DNA of 64,000 nucleotides from Hormiphora californensis (taxonomy: Eukaryota; Ctenophora; Tentaculata; Cydippida; Pleurobrachiidae), in assembly GCA_020137815.1 (NCBI GenBank), contig CM035353.1:2868982-2932981 (forward strand), in the 5' to 3' direction. The position numbers were made by a program, and so were the translations under genes. Below, one piece after another: positions 25,601 to 36,165 of this stretch. The notes under the pieces were generated by a model that saw nothing but the letters and a program-made list of their open reading frames with translations, was not told where the DNA came from and did not search any database. Within the stretch, counting starts at the first letter, position 1, and each line of letters opens with the position of its first letter.

Positions 25601-28486
25601 TGACCCCTAACTCACCCCCTTCCCTAGGTCATCCTGCCTCCTAACTCACCTCCCTTCCCTAGGTTATCCTGCCTCCTAACTCACCCCCCTTCCCCAGGTC
25701 ATCCTGCCTCCTAACTCACCCCCTTCCCTAGGTTATCCTGCCTCCTAACTCACCCCCTTCCCTAGGTCATCCTGACCCCTAACTCACCCCCCCTTCCCTA
25801 GATGATCCTGCCTCCTAACTCACCCCCCTTCCCTAGGTTATCCTGACCCCTAACTCACCCCCCTTCCCCAGGTCATCCTGCCTCCTAACTCACCTCCTTC
25901 CCTAGGTCACCCCCTTCCCCGGGTTATCCTGCCTCCTGATAGTACCTGATCACTGACTGATCACTGACGGGATGATTGATTGGATGACAAGGTGACTGGG
26001 TTACAGTGGGAGGCAAAGTGACAGGGGTTACAATTGGAGATAAGGTGACGGGGGTTACAGTGGGGGACAAGGTGACAGGGTTACAATGGGAGACAAGGTG
26101 CAAGTGTGACAAAGGGAGATAAGGTGACAGGGGTGACAAAGGGAGACAGGGTGACAGGGGTTACAATGGGAGACAAGGTGCAAGTGTGCCAAAGGGAGAT
26201 AAGGTGACAGGGGTGACAAAGGAAGACAGGGTGACAGGGATGACAAAGGGAGATAAGGTGACAGGGGTTACTGTGGGAGACAAGGTGACAGGGGTTACAG
26301 TTGGAGATAAGGTGACAGGGGTGACAAAGGGGGACAAGGTGACAGGGTTACAAAGGCTCCGAAGTTTCATCAAAAACAGGGTAACGTGCTTTTAAATCAC
26401 GTCCTGATAACAATAATTATTATCATAATAAAAACGGTTTATTGTAATTGCAATAGGAGAGACAAAACGAAACGGGTATACATTCAATGTACATGGTGGC
26501 TAACTAAGCAGCAGCTGCGTGTGGTGGGAGAAATGGCTTACCCTATATTTTTTACTATTTTACAACAAATGTCTGAGAGTGACAGAAACATTGTACCGCT
26601 GCAGCATGATACGATACACACGGATGTCCGTTAGCTACTATTTGAACTCCAGACAGGTTGAGTTTTCAAACCAGCTGCAGCTGGCCCCCTAGCCTTTCGG
26701 AATGATGTAAATTTGAAACCAAACGCTAGGGCAATAACTTATAAAACCTTATGAGGTCAGTGTTTGACAACACTGTTTGTGGTGTCTCTCTCTCTTTGTC
26801 TCAGAGTGACACTCTTACATAGAGATAATCCCAGAATCATGATCACCCCGGCCCCCAGACATCTCTTCTCCACTTGTTGAGTTACCTAACAACTGGTTGT
26901 GTTGTGTCGTTACGACAGTACGGTACTGGAACATAATGCTACCTTTGAATGTGGGGTTCTAAGTTCGAAGAATGAGATTGGAGTGACGTAGTTGTGACGG
27001 TGAGGATGAGTAATTCGAGATGTGAACGATAATTATAATTACTCAGAATAGAATAATTATTATAGGGATCGCCTCCGTTCGACCTTCATCATGATGATGC
27101 TGCAGCAAAGAACAAATCTTGGAAATTACTTCATTTGGCCGGACTTGTGTTATAAATGGCACATATTATAATAAAAAATGAAGTATTCTTAAGTTATGAA
27201 GTATTTTTTCTGGATGCGACAAGAAGCATTTGAATTCCACAGATTTATGAAGCATTTTCAAATTGAAGTAAATGAAGTGAAGTATCTTCTGATTTGAAAA
27301 TACTTCAAACAAAATCTGCAACTGATTTATGAAGCATTTTCAAATTGAAGTAAATGAAGTGAAGTATCTTCTGAGTGGACAATACTTCAAACAAAATCTG
27401 CAGCTGATTGAAGTATTTCAATAGAATTTTTTAAATGAAGCAAACAACTGAAGCAAATTTTTCTGCGGTTATTACTTCTATGGTAGAAAAGTTTAACGAA
27501 GCAGTATTTATTTCCGAATTATATTAGCGAAGCAATTGCCATTTGCTTCACTTTTCTGCAGTTTTTCAAAAATAAAAGTACTTCACAAAAAACACTTCAC
27601 TCTATTTTTTGAAGATTGAGACACGAGACTTAGCCCATCTTGTAGATCTTTTTCTCCTGATCAAGATGGTATAAATAACTCAAAATCGCCAAAATTGCAA
27701 ATACTTCATTCTAAAAAAAAAGGGGCAGTATATTGGAGGAGTTCACATCAAGAAGCGACTACTCAACAATTAGATAAGAACCAGTCTGCTTGCTTGTCCA
27801 GTTGTTGTTGAGTCTGTATCTCGTCTGAACCTCTATCCCTGTTAGCGTAGTGTGACATCTGTTCTGGTCTGTATCATCCCACTTGTAGGTTCATTATTCC
27901 TGTATCCTCTCCTTTTCATTTATATGTATAGTATAGTCTGTTACAGCTGTAGTACCCCCCTTTTTTTCTTTTGTATCTTATTTTTCTATATTTTTACGTT
28001 CAGGTTTTGTGATTCCCCTCTTGTCCATTATTGGACGTATCTCTCCTGTCTCCTGTTTGCTACATTCATGTATTCGAGTGTCATCCCCTTTTCCTGCTTC
28101 CGGGCCTCTCATCCTGGCTTGCCCGCTGCCCTGGTCCTCTGCCTAGTTTCTCTTTCCTCCTCAGGCCCTATTTTGACTCTCCAGGCTGCCCATCTCTTCT
28201 CTGTATCTTCTTTGTCTCTCATTTCTTCCTCACTTTCCCTCACTATCCCTATTTTTGCCCCTGCCAGCGCATTTTTGCCCCTGCCAGAGCATTCTTCCTC
28301 TTTCATCAATCATCATCCCCCCCCTTTTTTCCCTCTCTCGCATGTCCCATTCTTATCTTCTTCAGCCCAATTTCTCCAATTAGGTGTGTTCTTTCTGTTC
28401 CACCCTGCCCCTGGTAGGATTTCCCCCTTCTCCCTCTCTCGCTCTCTACCCTTATTCTCTCTTTCTTTTTCGCTCTTTCTCACTCG

Positions 28487-28533
<47 letters not shown>

Positions 28534-31500
28534 GCAATACCATTCTTGATACTCACAGAGACACATCTCAATTCTCTGATTCCTGATGATGAAATGGTGT
28601 TCCCCAGCTACAATCTTTATCGGGCAGACCGAATTAATCGGAAACAAGGGGGAGTAGCTATTTATGTACACTCCGCCCTACTAGTTGGTGCTCACGAGAA
28701 GGTCTCGACATCTTTCTGTGAAGCAGGTATGGTGTACATTGAGTCGATCAACACCACTGTTATTGGTGTCTATAAGCCACCTCCCAACTTCTCCAAACCT
28801 GAACTCTCCTGTCCAGTAGAGCACTTTGAAAGTCTTTGTTCCCAGATTGTGAAGTTTGTGTCCAAATTCCCGTCATCAAACATCATTATTGCTGGAGATT
28901 TTAACCTCCCCTTTGTCAACTGGGCAGATCTGAACATAACCACTGGTGGTAATGTAACGAGCTCTGAGAGGCAATGTGCCGAGCACCTCCTTCGGTTAAG
29001 AGAGGACCTCTTCTTGGAACAAGTGGTAGAGGAACCTACTAGGAGGGGTAAATCGGACAACATTCTGGATCTTGTTTTTGTAAATAACGATCTGCTGGTC
29101 CAGGAAGTACTTGTAACGGGCACATCTCTCTCGGATCATGATCTGGTTACGGTAAAACTGAGAACCAGTGAATTGCCAGGTATATTTGAACATGGTACTC
29201 GTCCCCAGAGACCCCGTACACTCACCAGGAAGAACAGATGGGACCTGTTCTTAGCTGTTGACTCCACCCTTGCTGCTGGATCTCGCTCTGCAAATGCTAG
29301 GCGATACGATATATTAGGTATCAGCCAGGGAATAACAGCCCCGGCTACATGGTTCCTGACACTAATGAAACCCGCCTCACCATCATCATTCATAAACACT
29401 ATGTTTGACTCCCTTGATCTGATGAAGGCCGACTGGGACGCTATTAGGAGGGATCTAGCGCTGTTCTGCTGGGACGAAATCCTCGCCATGGAAGATCAAG
29501 ACATGGCCTGGAATGAGTTCATAACTGTCATTGGGGAAATATGTGCTAAACATTCTCCCTACCGGGGACCTTCTGCTAAGAAGAGGAAACCCGCTATCCC
29601 CCGTGACCGAACCCTTCTACTCAGGAAAAAAAGAATCTTGAATACTAGAGTAGCTGCTATAAAATCACAACACCCCGGGGATCTAGCCAAAATCAATGCA
29701 CTCTACGAACAGCTAGGAGAAATTGAACTAAAGATGGGTGAAAGTATTAGATCTCAAGAACGAGGGCGTGAAAAGATAGCAGTCACCAAGATGAGGACCA
29801 ATCCTAAAGCATTCCATGCATTTGTCAATAGGAAGAAACCAAAATCAAGCCGGATCGGTCCTCTCCGTGACTCAGAAGGAAACCTTACGACGGACCCTGA
29901 ACGCATGGCTAACATATTGCAGGAACAATACGTAAAGGTTTTTTCTTCCCCCTCAGCCGACTCGTTGCAGAACAACCCCAACGCTCAACCCAGTGCCAAG
30001 CTTCATGAAATAACAATCTCTGCCGAGGCCATAAGGAAAGCGATTGCGGATATTCCCATCTCATCTGCACCGGGTCCGGACAAGTTCCCTTGTCTTGTGC
30101 TGAAGGAGTGTGCCCCTGTACTCGCCCCAATACTGTCCCAGCTATGGGAAGGTGCTTTTAACTCAGGGCAGACAGCGGCTATCTTCAAGCACCAAACTAT
30201 CGTACCCATCTACAAGAAAGGGAATAGAGGACTCGCCTCCAACTACAGGCCAGTCTCGCTGACTTCTCATCTCTGCAAACTATTTGAAAGAGTTGTAAGA
30301 AAAGAGCTGGTTGGTTTTTTGGAGGAGCAAGAGGTAATCACCGGAGACCAACATGGATTTAGAGTTGGCAGATCTTGCCTTACTCAGTTGGTCGATCACC
30401 TGGACTCCGTACTCAAAGACTTAGAGGCAGGCCATAATGTGGACGTGCTTTACGTCGATATGGCTAAAGCATTCGACAAGGTTTGTCATTCAAGACTCCT
30501 GACAAAGCTCGCCTCAGTGGGAGTGGGTGGAAATTTACTGACATGGCTGGAATCTTTCTTGGTGGGCCGCACCCAGTCCGTTGTGGTAGAAGGTAAACTA
30601 TCAAGACCAGAAACTGTACGGTCTGGAGTTCCCCAGGGAACAGTACTGGGCCCGATATTATTTTTACTCTATGTAAATGATATGCCAGATGTACTCCAGC
30701 ACTCCAGCATGAAACTGTTTGCGGATGATGCTAAACTCCACAAAACCATTCGAGATGAATCAGATAGGTCCCTCCTACTCGATGATATAGAAAGAGTGAG
30801 TGAGTGGGCTGTCAAAAACTCTATGGAACTCAACGCTGATAAATATCAGCTTCTCCAGCACGGAAAGAAGGATCTACTCAAGCAGCCCTACACACTACCA
30901 ACTGGCACCACAGTCTTTGGAGACGCCACTGTTAGGGACCTTGGAATCACTGTGGATACTCATCTCAACTGGAAAGAGCACACTGCCCAGATAACTAAGA
31001 CTGCAAATCAAGTATCTGGAAGAGTGCTAAGGGCATTTGAAACTCGAGACGAGGAAACCATGCTCACCTTATTCAAAACTTACATCCGACCTCATCTGGA
31101 ATACTTGTCGCCTATTTGGTCACCCCACCAAATTGGTGAAATCCAAAGAGTAGAGGCTATCCAGAGAGCATTCACCGCGAAGATTGAGAACTGCCAGCTG
31201 CTCAATTACTGGCAGAGACTCGACTACCTGAATCTCTACTCTCTCCAAAGAAGAAGAGAGAGGTACCGTATTCTGTACATGTGGAAAATTCTCAGAGGCA
31301 TAGTTCCTAACCACCAAAATCTTGTGTTTCGGAACTCCCCGAGAAGAGGTCCTTATGTGGAGCGCCCACTTGGAAAATCAGGACTCAAAAGCATTAACTC
31401 CACAATATTCCACTCCTGTACATCTACTGCTGCCGCACTGTTCAATGCAACTCCAAAAATTGTGAAAGAACAGTTGACCCTCGAAGCAGCAAAGAAAGAA

Positions 31501-31672
31501 CTTGATAACTTCTTAACTAAAATCCCAGATAACCCCCCTATTAAGGGTTACGGGACGCAGAACACCAATAGCATACTGGACTGGTGTCTGCAGAGGAACT
31601 ACTGATACGAAAGTTGCTTCCCGGCTGATCCAGCTTAACCTTTTCGAAGGTAATCGAAGGTAAACTCTCTCT

Positions 31673-31713
<41 letters not shown>

Positions 31714-32425
31714 CTCTTTCTCTCTCCCTCACTCACAATTTATTATTCCCAGCCATCTCAACCCTTCATCCCCACGTGGTTATCTCTACAAGTTCTGACT
31801 AGACGCCATTTACATGGTTTTTTTTTTTTTTTTTTTTTCGTATCTTCTCCGCATCCATAGTTTTGCAAGGAGTTAACCTTTGTTTCGGTATCTCAAGGGC
31901 TGCCTTACAAAACATGAATTCACCGCGCCCCATCTTGCCCTCTGTCTTTTCGACACGAACACTGCACAGCCCTGCTCTCTCCGTCACATGAGTATAGACT
32001 GCTAATTGAATATCAACATTGATGGTTGCTCTTCAATCAAGAGTCGCACGAGAGAGCAGCGTGGTTGTACAGCTAGACAACATAGTTTGGGATGGCATTA
32101 GTTCCGACGGCACAACCTTATACAGCGCTTGGCCAGCGCGGGGTGAACCTGCCAGGGCCGTCCCGACCACTCTCTTTTTTCAGAAAGAGCCTAAATTTTA
32201 CGAGCTACGTACGGTAATGTGGGTCGGGACTGCACCCTAGCAGGTGTTGTAAAACGATAGAAGTAAGGGGGAGAGAGAAAGAGAGAGGGGGGAAGAGAAA
32301 GATAGAAAGAAAAGGATAAAATCAATATACACAATGTATAAGGACAAGATCCGATCCTGGCTGGCTCCCATTGACATATTAATAATATTATTATTATAAT
32401 ATTATTATGACAACAGCGAGAGGGG

Positions 32426-32519
<94 letters not shown>

Positions 32520-32654
32520 AGAGAGATAGTGCTGAGAGAAGAAGGTCTGGAAGGAGAAAAAGAGAGGAGGACAGAGCGAGAGATAAGGGAGGGAGAGGGA
32601 CAAAGAGGGAGAGGGAGAGAGAGAGTGAGAAAGAGAGAGATAGAGGGAAAGAGA

Positions 32655-32748
<94 letters not shown>

Positions 32749-34487
32749 CCGCAGAGGTAAGGATGGGGGAAAACGAAAACAGTCCTCTAGGCTCAAATTG
32801 GTTGAACCAATAAATCTGAGACAATGGGTAAATTAGTTGAGAAAAGGGTTCAGTGCTGGAATGGACAGACTAGGGGATTACTAGGGAGAGACCTTGAGAA
32901 CTGAGATAAGATGGTATCGTGCCACTGTCCTGAAAGTAATTAGGTTAAGGAGGGAGCCGGGGAGGAGAGTCAGCTGCAAAACTGCTGCAGATCTCGACGG
33001 GAAGATTAAAACAGAGAAAGAAGGGGGAGGTGCATGCAGGAACGAGTGCATGCAGGAACGAGTGGGAAAAGAAGAAAGGGCGGGGGAATTAGATGAAAAA
33101 AAGAAAAGGAGAAGTAGCTGAAAAGAAAGGTGTGGCTGAATAGAAATTCTTGCTGGAACATGAAGATGATCTGGAACAGTTGAGTGATGAATTTGTGATT
33201 TTCTCCAAATTTGCCCAACCCAACATATATAATTCACATCAATTGATCAGACATAGAACGTGATCTGAGCGTGGTATGATATGCTGAGCAATGCCTCGGT
33301 GAGCTAGTGAGTGGACGGGAGGCTGAATTATAGGCCCCATGACACTCTCCGCTTAATGACAGTTCCATGGGGCCTATCTAGTGACTTCACTGTGGATGTG
33401 AAGGTGGCTGAGAAATGAAGGTGGCCGGGGGCTGCTCACCAACAGTAACATGCGATAAACGTGCTAAGTCAGCGACACAAAACCATATAATTATGGACGG
33501 TACACTAATATAGTGTACTACTCAGTTCTACTCTCCCGCAATCTCTTAATCAACCAAAGCTTTGAATTTTGAACATTATGTAAAAACTGCAAATTCATTA
33601 TGAGTCATTTGTAGTGCGTTTATCAGTTGCATTGATTATAGTTAAACAATAAACATAGAGTTCTTATCCTGTTCAAATGTGTAGATTTGTAGTTGGTTTG
33701 GTGGTTCAGATACAAAGACAAGGGAGGTAGGGTGGTTCATGAGACGGTAACTCGATCGCCACACAGTTCATATCATCTGGGATATCTTACCCCTTGCGTC
33801 ATCCCAGTCACGCACAATCTCGCTATAATTGTCACTCTGTCAAATCGACAGTTTCGATTATAGGAGCATTCCGGATCGCACCCTTGTCCAGCCAGATAGA
33901 GGTGTTGGTTTCACCTAGTCTTGGACTAGCTCTCTTGACAGTACTAACTAGACAATCTACAAACCGAGAACGAGTGCTTGAGAGTTGAGGAGTGAGAACT
34001 GACCCCGTCGACGACAGACACTATGACCGATTTTCAGTCCTTCGGGGCGTGCTCTTATTACCCTTTCTATTGCATCCCCTGCATGTTTAAATCTTGACAC
34101 TGTGCGAAGGACAGAGTCACGCTAGCTTTATACTTTTTCCGGCTTCACGTGCTTCCTACACACGTATCCGTGTCGGTCAACTCAGACTGTCTGTCTGATG
34201 TGATCGTGATCACTGGTCGGCATCCCGTCCTACTCCCCAGGATGTAGGGATCTAGAACCAGCCCAAATCCCTTCCATAGTTCTGCCTCTCTTCTCAATCT
34301 CAAACTGAAATCTTACACTTTTCAAAATCCCTTTATATCTGAAGTGTTGACAATATGGTGGTACTGAGCACCTGCGTCTCCTTCGGGTCTTTCATATAGA
34401 TATTATAATAACACGGTGCCGACAGTAGCTGGCTGCTTAGTGGCAAGACCGTAGTCCTACCAAACCAAACCAAACCAGAGAGAGAGA

Positions 34488-34554
<67 letters not shown>

Positions 34555-35813
34555 TGAGAGAGAGAGAGAGAGTGTGTGTCTGAAGATGCATAGGACCACA
34601 CCCCCTCTTATATATAATGTAGTGCGTGTACTAGACCAATTACATAGAAGGGGGCAAGTAGTATTAGAATCAATAAAGCTACATCCCAGCGAGTCTCAGT
34701 TTATACTATCTAGTTCCCTGAATAATGCACAATGCACAGAAGTCGGAATATAAAATCAAGATCAATAGAATACCGAAGAAATGCGCTTGTACCCACAGAG
34801 ATATGTCATCAATTACCCCCCAATTACCTCTAGATGGTGATCACTGCTGACTTCCATCCCACTCTCCTCCAGAGTCTGACGGACCACTTCGTTTGCAGCG
34901 TTGCAGATCTCCTCGAGCTCTTTAGCTAGTGAATAAGGCTCCTGTTCAGCAGTAGTGGTGGATGGTGTTGCTACCGGTGTGGGCGTTACCACCTGCCAAG
35001 GGGCGAGCTAATTAGCTAATTAGTTAATGAGCAAAGTAACTAATTAATTAGTTAATAAGCAAAGGAATTAGAGAACATGAGTTGTTTCCTTGTTTTGGAA
35101 AACCAAGTTCCCGACAGAGGTGATGCATTACCTGCTCGACAGTGGTAGCAGTAGCGGGTTCAAGAGGGGGAGGTGGAGGGCTCTGTTCCGTCCTGTGATA
35201 CAGTGTTGGTCCCATCACTGTGTCTCGCCCACCACCACCAGATTCCCTTCCTCCCCCTCCTACTACTGGGGTGTCACTGGGTGTGCTGGATGTAATGGGA
35301 GACGATGATGCAGATCTCACTGAAAGGGGGTGGGGTGGTTTAGTATAGAGGGGGGGGGGCTGGTTTAGTTAGGGGCTGGTTTAGTTGGGGGGGGGGGGGG
35401 GTTGGTGGAGTATAGAGGGGGGCTGGGGGGCTGGAGTATAGAGGGGGGAGTATTATAGAGGGGGGCTGGTTTAGTTAAAAAGAGGGCGTTAGGGAGTTAA
35501 GTTAAAAAGCAGGGGATAAATGATAGCGTTCAGGATTTTGAGATCATACGTCATTTGACAGCACGAAATGACACTCCCCATTTTTTACACCATTCCGCAG
35601 CTTTGAGCAAGATTCCAAGGGGGCGGGGGAGTCAGATCAGTAAGTGTACCTGCTACAGATGTTGAAAGATAGTCTGTGACCTCGGTGATGGACAGGAGAC
35701 AGGAGGAGAGGATGGCGCTAAGACGGTTACTTGGTAGGACCTGCCCGGCGCTGTTCCACCGGCTCATCTCAAGCTGCATAGCTGCTTCCATGTGGCCGTC
35801 ATGGTATAGCTGA
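16448..35813 (-). CDS. Homeodomain transcription factor with CstF-50-like N-terminal module (5' end not found)
   Basis: Eight phase-consistent exons: 35650-35813, 35132-35319, 34828-34992, 22207-22383, 18601-18727, 18095-18158, 17113-17272 and 16448-16663 (stop), about 420 residues. The first exon starts mid-codon, so at least one is missing upstream. Order: a ~50-residue module (QLYHDGHMEAAMQLEMSRW ... SSCLLSITEVT) similar in pattern to the CstF-50 dimerisation segment; Pro/Ser/Thr/Gly-rich linkers; an acidic helical stretch (AKELEEICNAANEVVRQTLE); then a C-terminal homeodomain split by an intron after RRHRTRFNDDQ and ending MLWFQNKRARDKRR. By my alignment the homeodomain has two extra residues between helices 1 and 2, so about 62 rather than 60; the class is not recognised. 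Nuclear DNA binding is inferred from the helix-3 WFQN. Introns hold the RT, long-TIR and LINE insertions. Two splice sites have repeats or a MITE beside them. Confidence 0.85.
16714..16741. repeat. Short palindrome in the last intron of the homeodomain gene
   Basis: GAGTGTACAGTGTG followed by TACACTGTACACTC, near-perfect. No other function seen. Confidence 0.6.
18160..18312. repeat. Purine-rich tandem repeat next to the acceptor of exon 18095-18158
   Basis: About six copies of GGGGGATGTTAGATTAGA-type units, ~23 bp, starting right at the acceptor. On the gene strand this is TCTAATCTAACATCCCCC, a serial polypyrimidine tract. Unlike the other arrays it does not include exon bases. Confidence 0.8.
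18482..18590. mobile_element. CAGGAACCGACCGA MITE, copy 2, 10 bp from a splice donor
   Basis: Full 109-bp copy. Its right end (TCGGTTCCTG at 18581-18590) is only 10 bp from the donor of homeodomain-gene exon 18601-18727. Confidence 0.93.
19093..19169. repeat. GC-rich double hairpin enclosed by GTTACCCCT/AGGGGTAAC
   Basis: Outer arms GTTACCCCT and AGGGGTAAC enclose GCGTGCGAAGCACGC and GGCCGCGAAGCGGCC, two hairpins with GAA-type loops. Sharply more GC-rich than its surroundings. Possibly a small mobile element; a similar GCCGCGCTTCGCGCGGC hairpin occurs near 46875. Confidence 0.7.
19736..21982 (-). mobile_element. Non-LTR-type reverse transcriptase with R2-like C-terminal region, 5'-truncated
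   Basis: One open frame of 748 residues from the Met at 21982; it stays open for a few dozen residues upstream, then meets a stop, and no N-terminal domain is found, so the copy is probably 5'-truncated. RT motifs in order: RPIGIGEVLRRLAGKV, LLLIDASNAFNSLNR, SSEGTTQGDTAAM, FYADDGLGGG, NPGKSWLIV and RFGGLGVDNP. The C-terminus has a CACG..H..C knuckle (HCACGEENTIDHLISCKLGG) and then DGARLDI ... YFDVRIFNP ... YEKHEREKKTSY, fitting the restriction-like (PD-D/EXK) endonuclease region of R2-group elements; the endonuclease call is inference. Same orientation as the host homeodomain gene, between exons 22207-22383 and 18601-18727. No internal stop, so the copy is fairly young. Confidence 0.8.
22529..22614. 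repeat. (GA)n microsatellite
   Basis: Almost pure GA over about 85 bp in the homeodomain-gene intron just upstream (gene sense) of exon 22207-22383; CT on the gene strand. Confidence 0.95.
23877..23952. mobile_element. CAGGAACCGACCGA MITE, truncated copy
   Basis: Right three-quarters of the MITE: GATTGGCTGATAACCAGTCA, CGTGACCT, then CCGGTCGGTTGCTG. The left terminal repeat is missing. Confidence 0.85.
24178..24297. repeat. ~28-bp GTGACAGGGGTTACA minisatellite, left block
   Basis: Four to five units based on GTGACAGGGGTTACA with GGGAGGCAAA or GGAGATAAG. The same family resumes at 25976, on the other side of the CCTTCCCCAG array. Confidence 0.85.
24298..25925. repeat. ~34-bp minisatellite with splice-like CCTTCCCCAG/GTGAGT core
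   Basis: About 47 copies of a unit made of TCATCCTGCCTCCTAACTCA and CCCCCTTCCCCAGG. On plus it looks like a polypyrimidine tract plus CAG|GT; on minus each unit has GGGTGAGTTAGG, a consensus donor. Variants (GACCCC for GCCTCC, TTATCC for TCATCC, CTAGG for CCAGG) form a pattern: the marker pair CCTCGTAACTC and CCCCACTTCCTTAGG at 24639-24735 recurs about 792 bp later. No cognate exon found. Confidence 0.92.
25976..26360. repeat. ~28-bp GTGACAGGGGTTACA minisatellite, right block
   Basis: About 13 units of GACAAGGTGACAGGGGTTAC type. Open frames on both strands (VTGVTxGDK repeats) are by-products of the repeat period. Confidence 0.9.
27760..31670 (+). mobile_element. CR1/Jockey-like LINE with intact RT and shortened endonuclease
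   Basis: ORF 28384-31605 reads through a (CT)n-coded Ser/Leu stretch into an APE-type endonuclease (ILTETHLN, IYVHSALLVG, IAGDFNLPFVNW, SLSDHDLVTV), a connecting region with APGPDKFP, and an RT domain (SNYRPVSLTSHLCKLFERVV, QHGFRVGRSCLTQLVDHLDS, VDMAKAFDKV, SGVPQGTVLGPILFLLYVND, KLFADDAKL), then the usual C-terminal region. The endonuclease lacks about its first 35-40 residues (the NIRSL-type start); the frame instead begins in the CT tract at about 28430-28530. A 600-bp pyrimidine-rich stretch precedes it. The 3' end is followed by a duplicated TCGAAGGTAA and another CT tract. It sits antisense to the homeodomain gene. Confidence 0.88.
32430..32748. repeat. Two (GA)n tracts with a purine-rich bridge
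   Basis: Pure GA at about 32430-32514 and 32661-32747, joined by G/A-only sequence. Leu/Ser and Arg/Glu frames on either strand are artefacts. Confidence 0.95.
34477..34575. repeat. (GA)n microsatellite after CCAAACCAAACC
   Basis: GA tract with occasional GTGA interruptions, preceded by CCAAACCAAACCAAACC. The same short motif occurs in the CYB5R3 49-bp unit (opposite strand) and near 42465. Confidence 0.9.
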
Positions 35814-36165
35814 CTGGGGGGGGGGAGGGGGTTAGTTAGAGTGTGGCCGTCATAGTATAGCTGACTGGGGGGAGAGGGGGTAGTTAGAGTGTCATGGTAT
35901 AGCTGACTGGGGGAGAGGGGTTAGTTAGTCATGGTATAGCTGACTGGGGGAGAGGGGTTAGTTAGTCATGGTATAGCTGACTGGGGGAGGGGGGAGGGGG
36001 TTAGTGGCCGTCATGGTATAGCTGACTGGGGGGGGGGAAGGGGGTTAGTTAGAGCGTCATGGTATAGCTGACGGGGGGGGGGGGGGGGGAGAGAGAGGGT
36101 TAGTTAGAGTGTCATGGCCGTCATGGTATAGCTGACTGGGGGGGGGGGGGGGAGGGGGTTAGTTA
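35795..36165. repeat. ~40-50-bp minisatellite built on the acceptor of homeodomain-gene exon 35650-35813
   Basis: Eight copies of CATGGTATAGCTGACTGGGG followed by a G run and GGGGGTTAGTTAGAGTG. On the gene strand each is CCCCAG|TCAGCTATACCATG, the true acceptor and first exon bases. Only the copy at about 35801-35820 continues into coding sequence. Some copies also carry the next exon bases (GGCCGTCATGG). The last, at about 36123, is farthest from the exon. Confidence 0.92.

Larger units (their letters stand above)
22820..27730. mobile_element. Large non-autonomous DNA element with ACTGCCCC terminal repeats and TACTTC subterminal motifs
   Basis: Ends are inverted over about 40 bp: TATACTGCCCCTTTTTTTTA then GAATGAAGTATTTGCA at 22819, mirrored by TGCAAATACTTCATTC to GGGGCAGTATA at about 27690-27732. 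Both inner flanks (22850-23400 and 27100-27690) are crowded with TACTTC/GAAGTA motifs in mixed orientation, as expected for transposase-binding subterminal repeats. The interior holds two minisatellites and a truncated MITE but no transposase frame. Size about 4.9 kb, within the homeodomain-gene intron. The element as one unit is inferred from its ends. Confidence 0.65.
31671..34827. other. Homeodomain-gene intron, right part: repeats only
   Basis: Contains CT/CA tract 31671-31715, an A/T homopolymer near 31817, (GA)n at 32430-32515 and 32640-32748, a fold-back at 33329-33376 (TAGGCCCCATG with CATGGGGCCTA) and (GA)n at 34477-34575. The frame at 32019-32240 and those near 32894-33237 lack recognisable domains or splice context. 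No gene seen. Confidence 0.7.

Noticed and set aside
24178-26395. VTGVTxGDK repeat proteins on both strands
   Set aside because: The tandem repeat is open in several frames; no start context, splice sites or homology.
27852-28586. 244-residue hydrophobic frame upstream of the LINE
   Set aside because: Phe/Ser/Leu-rich translation of a pyrimidine-rich tract overlapping the LINE 5' region.
32019-32240. 73-residue plus-strand frame
   Set aside because: No recognisable domain or splice context inside an intron.
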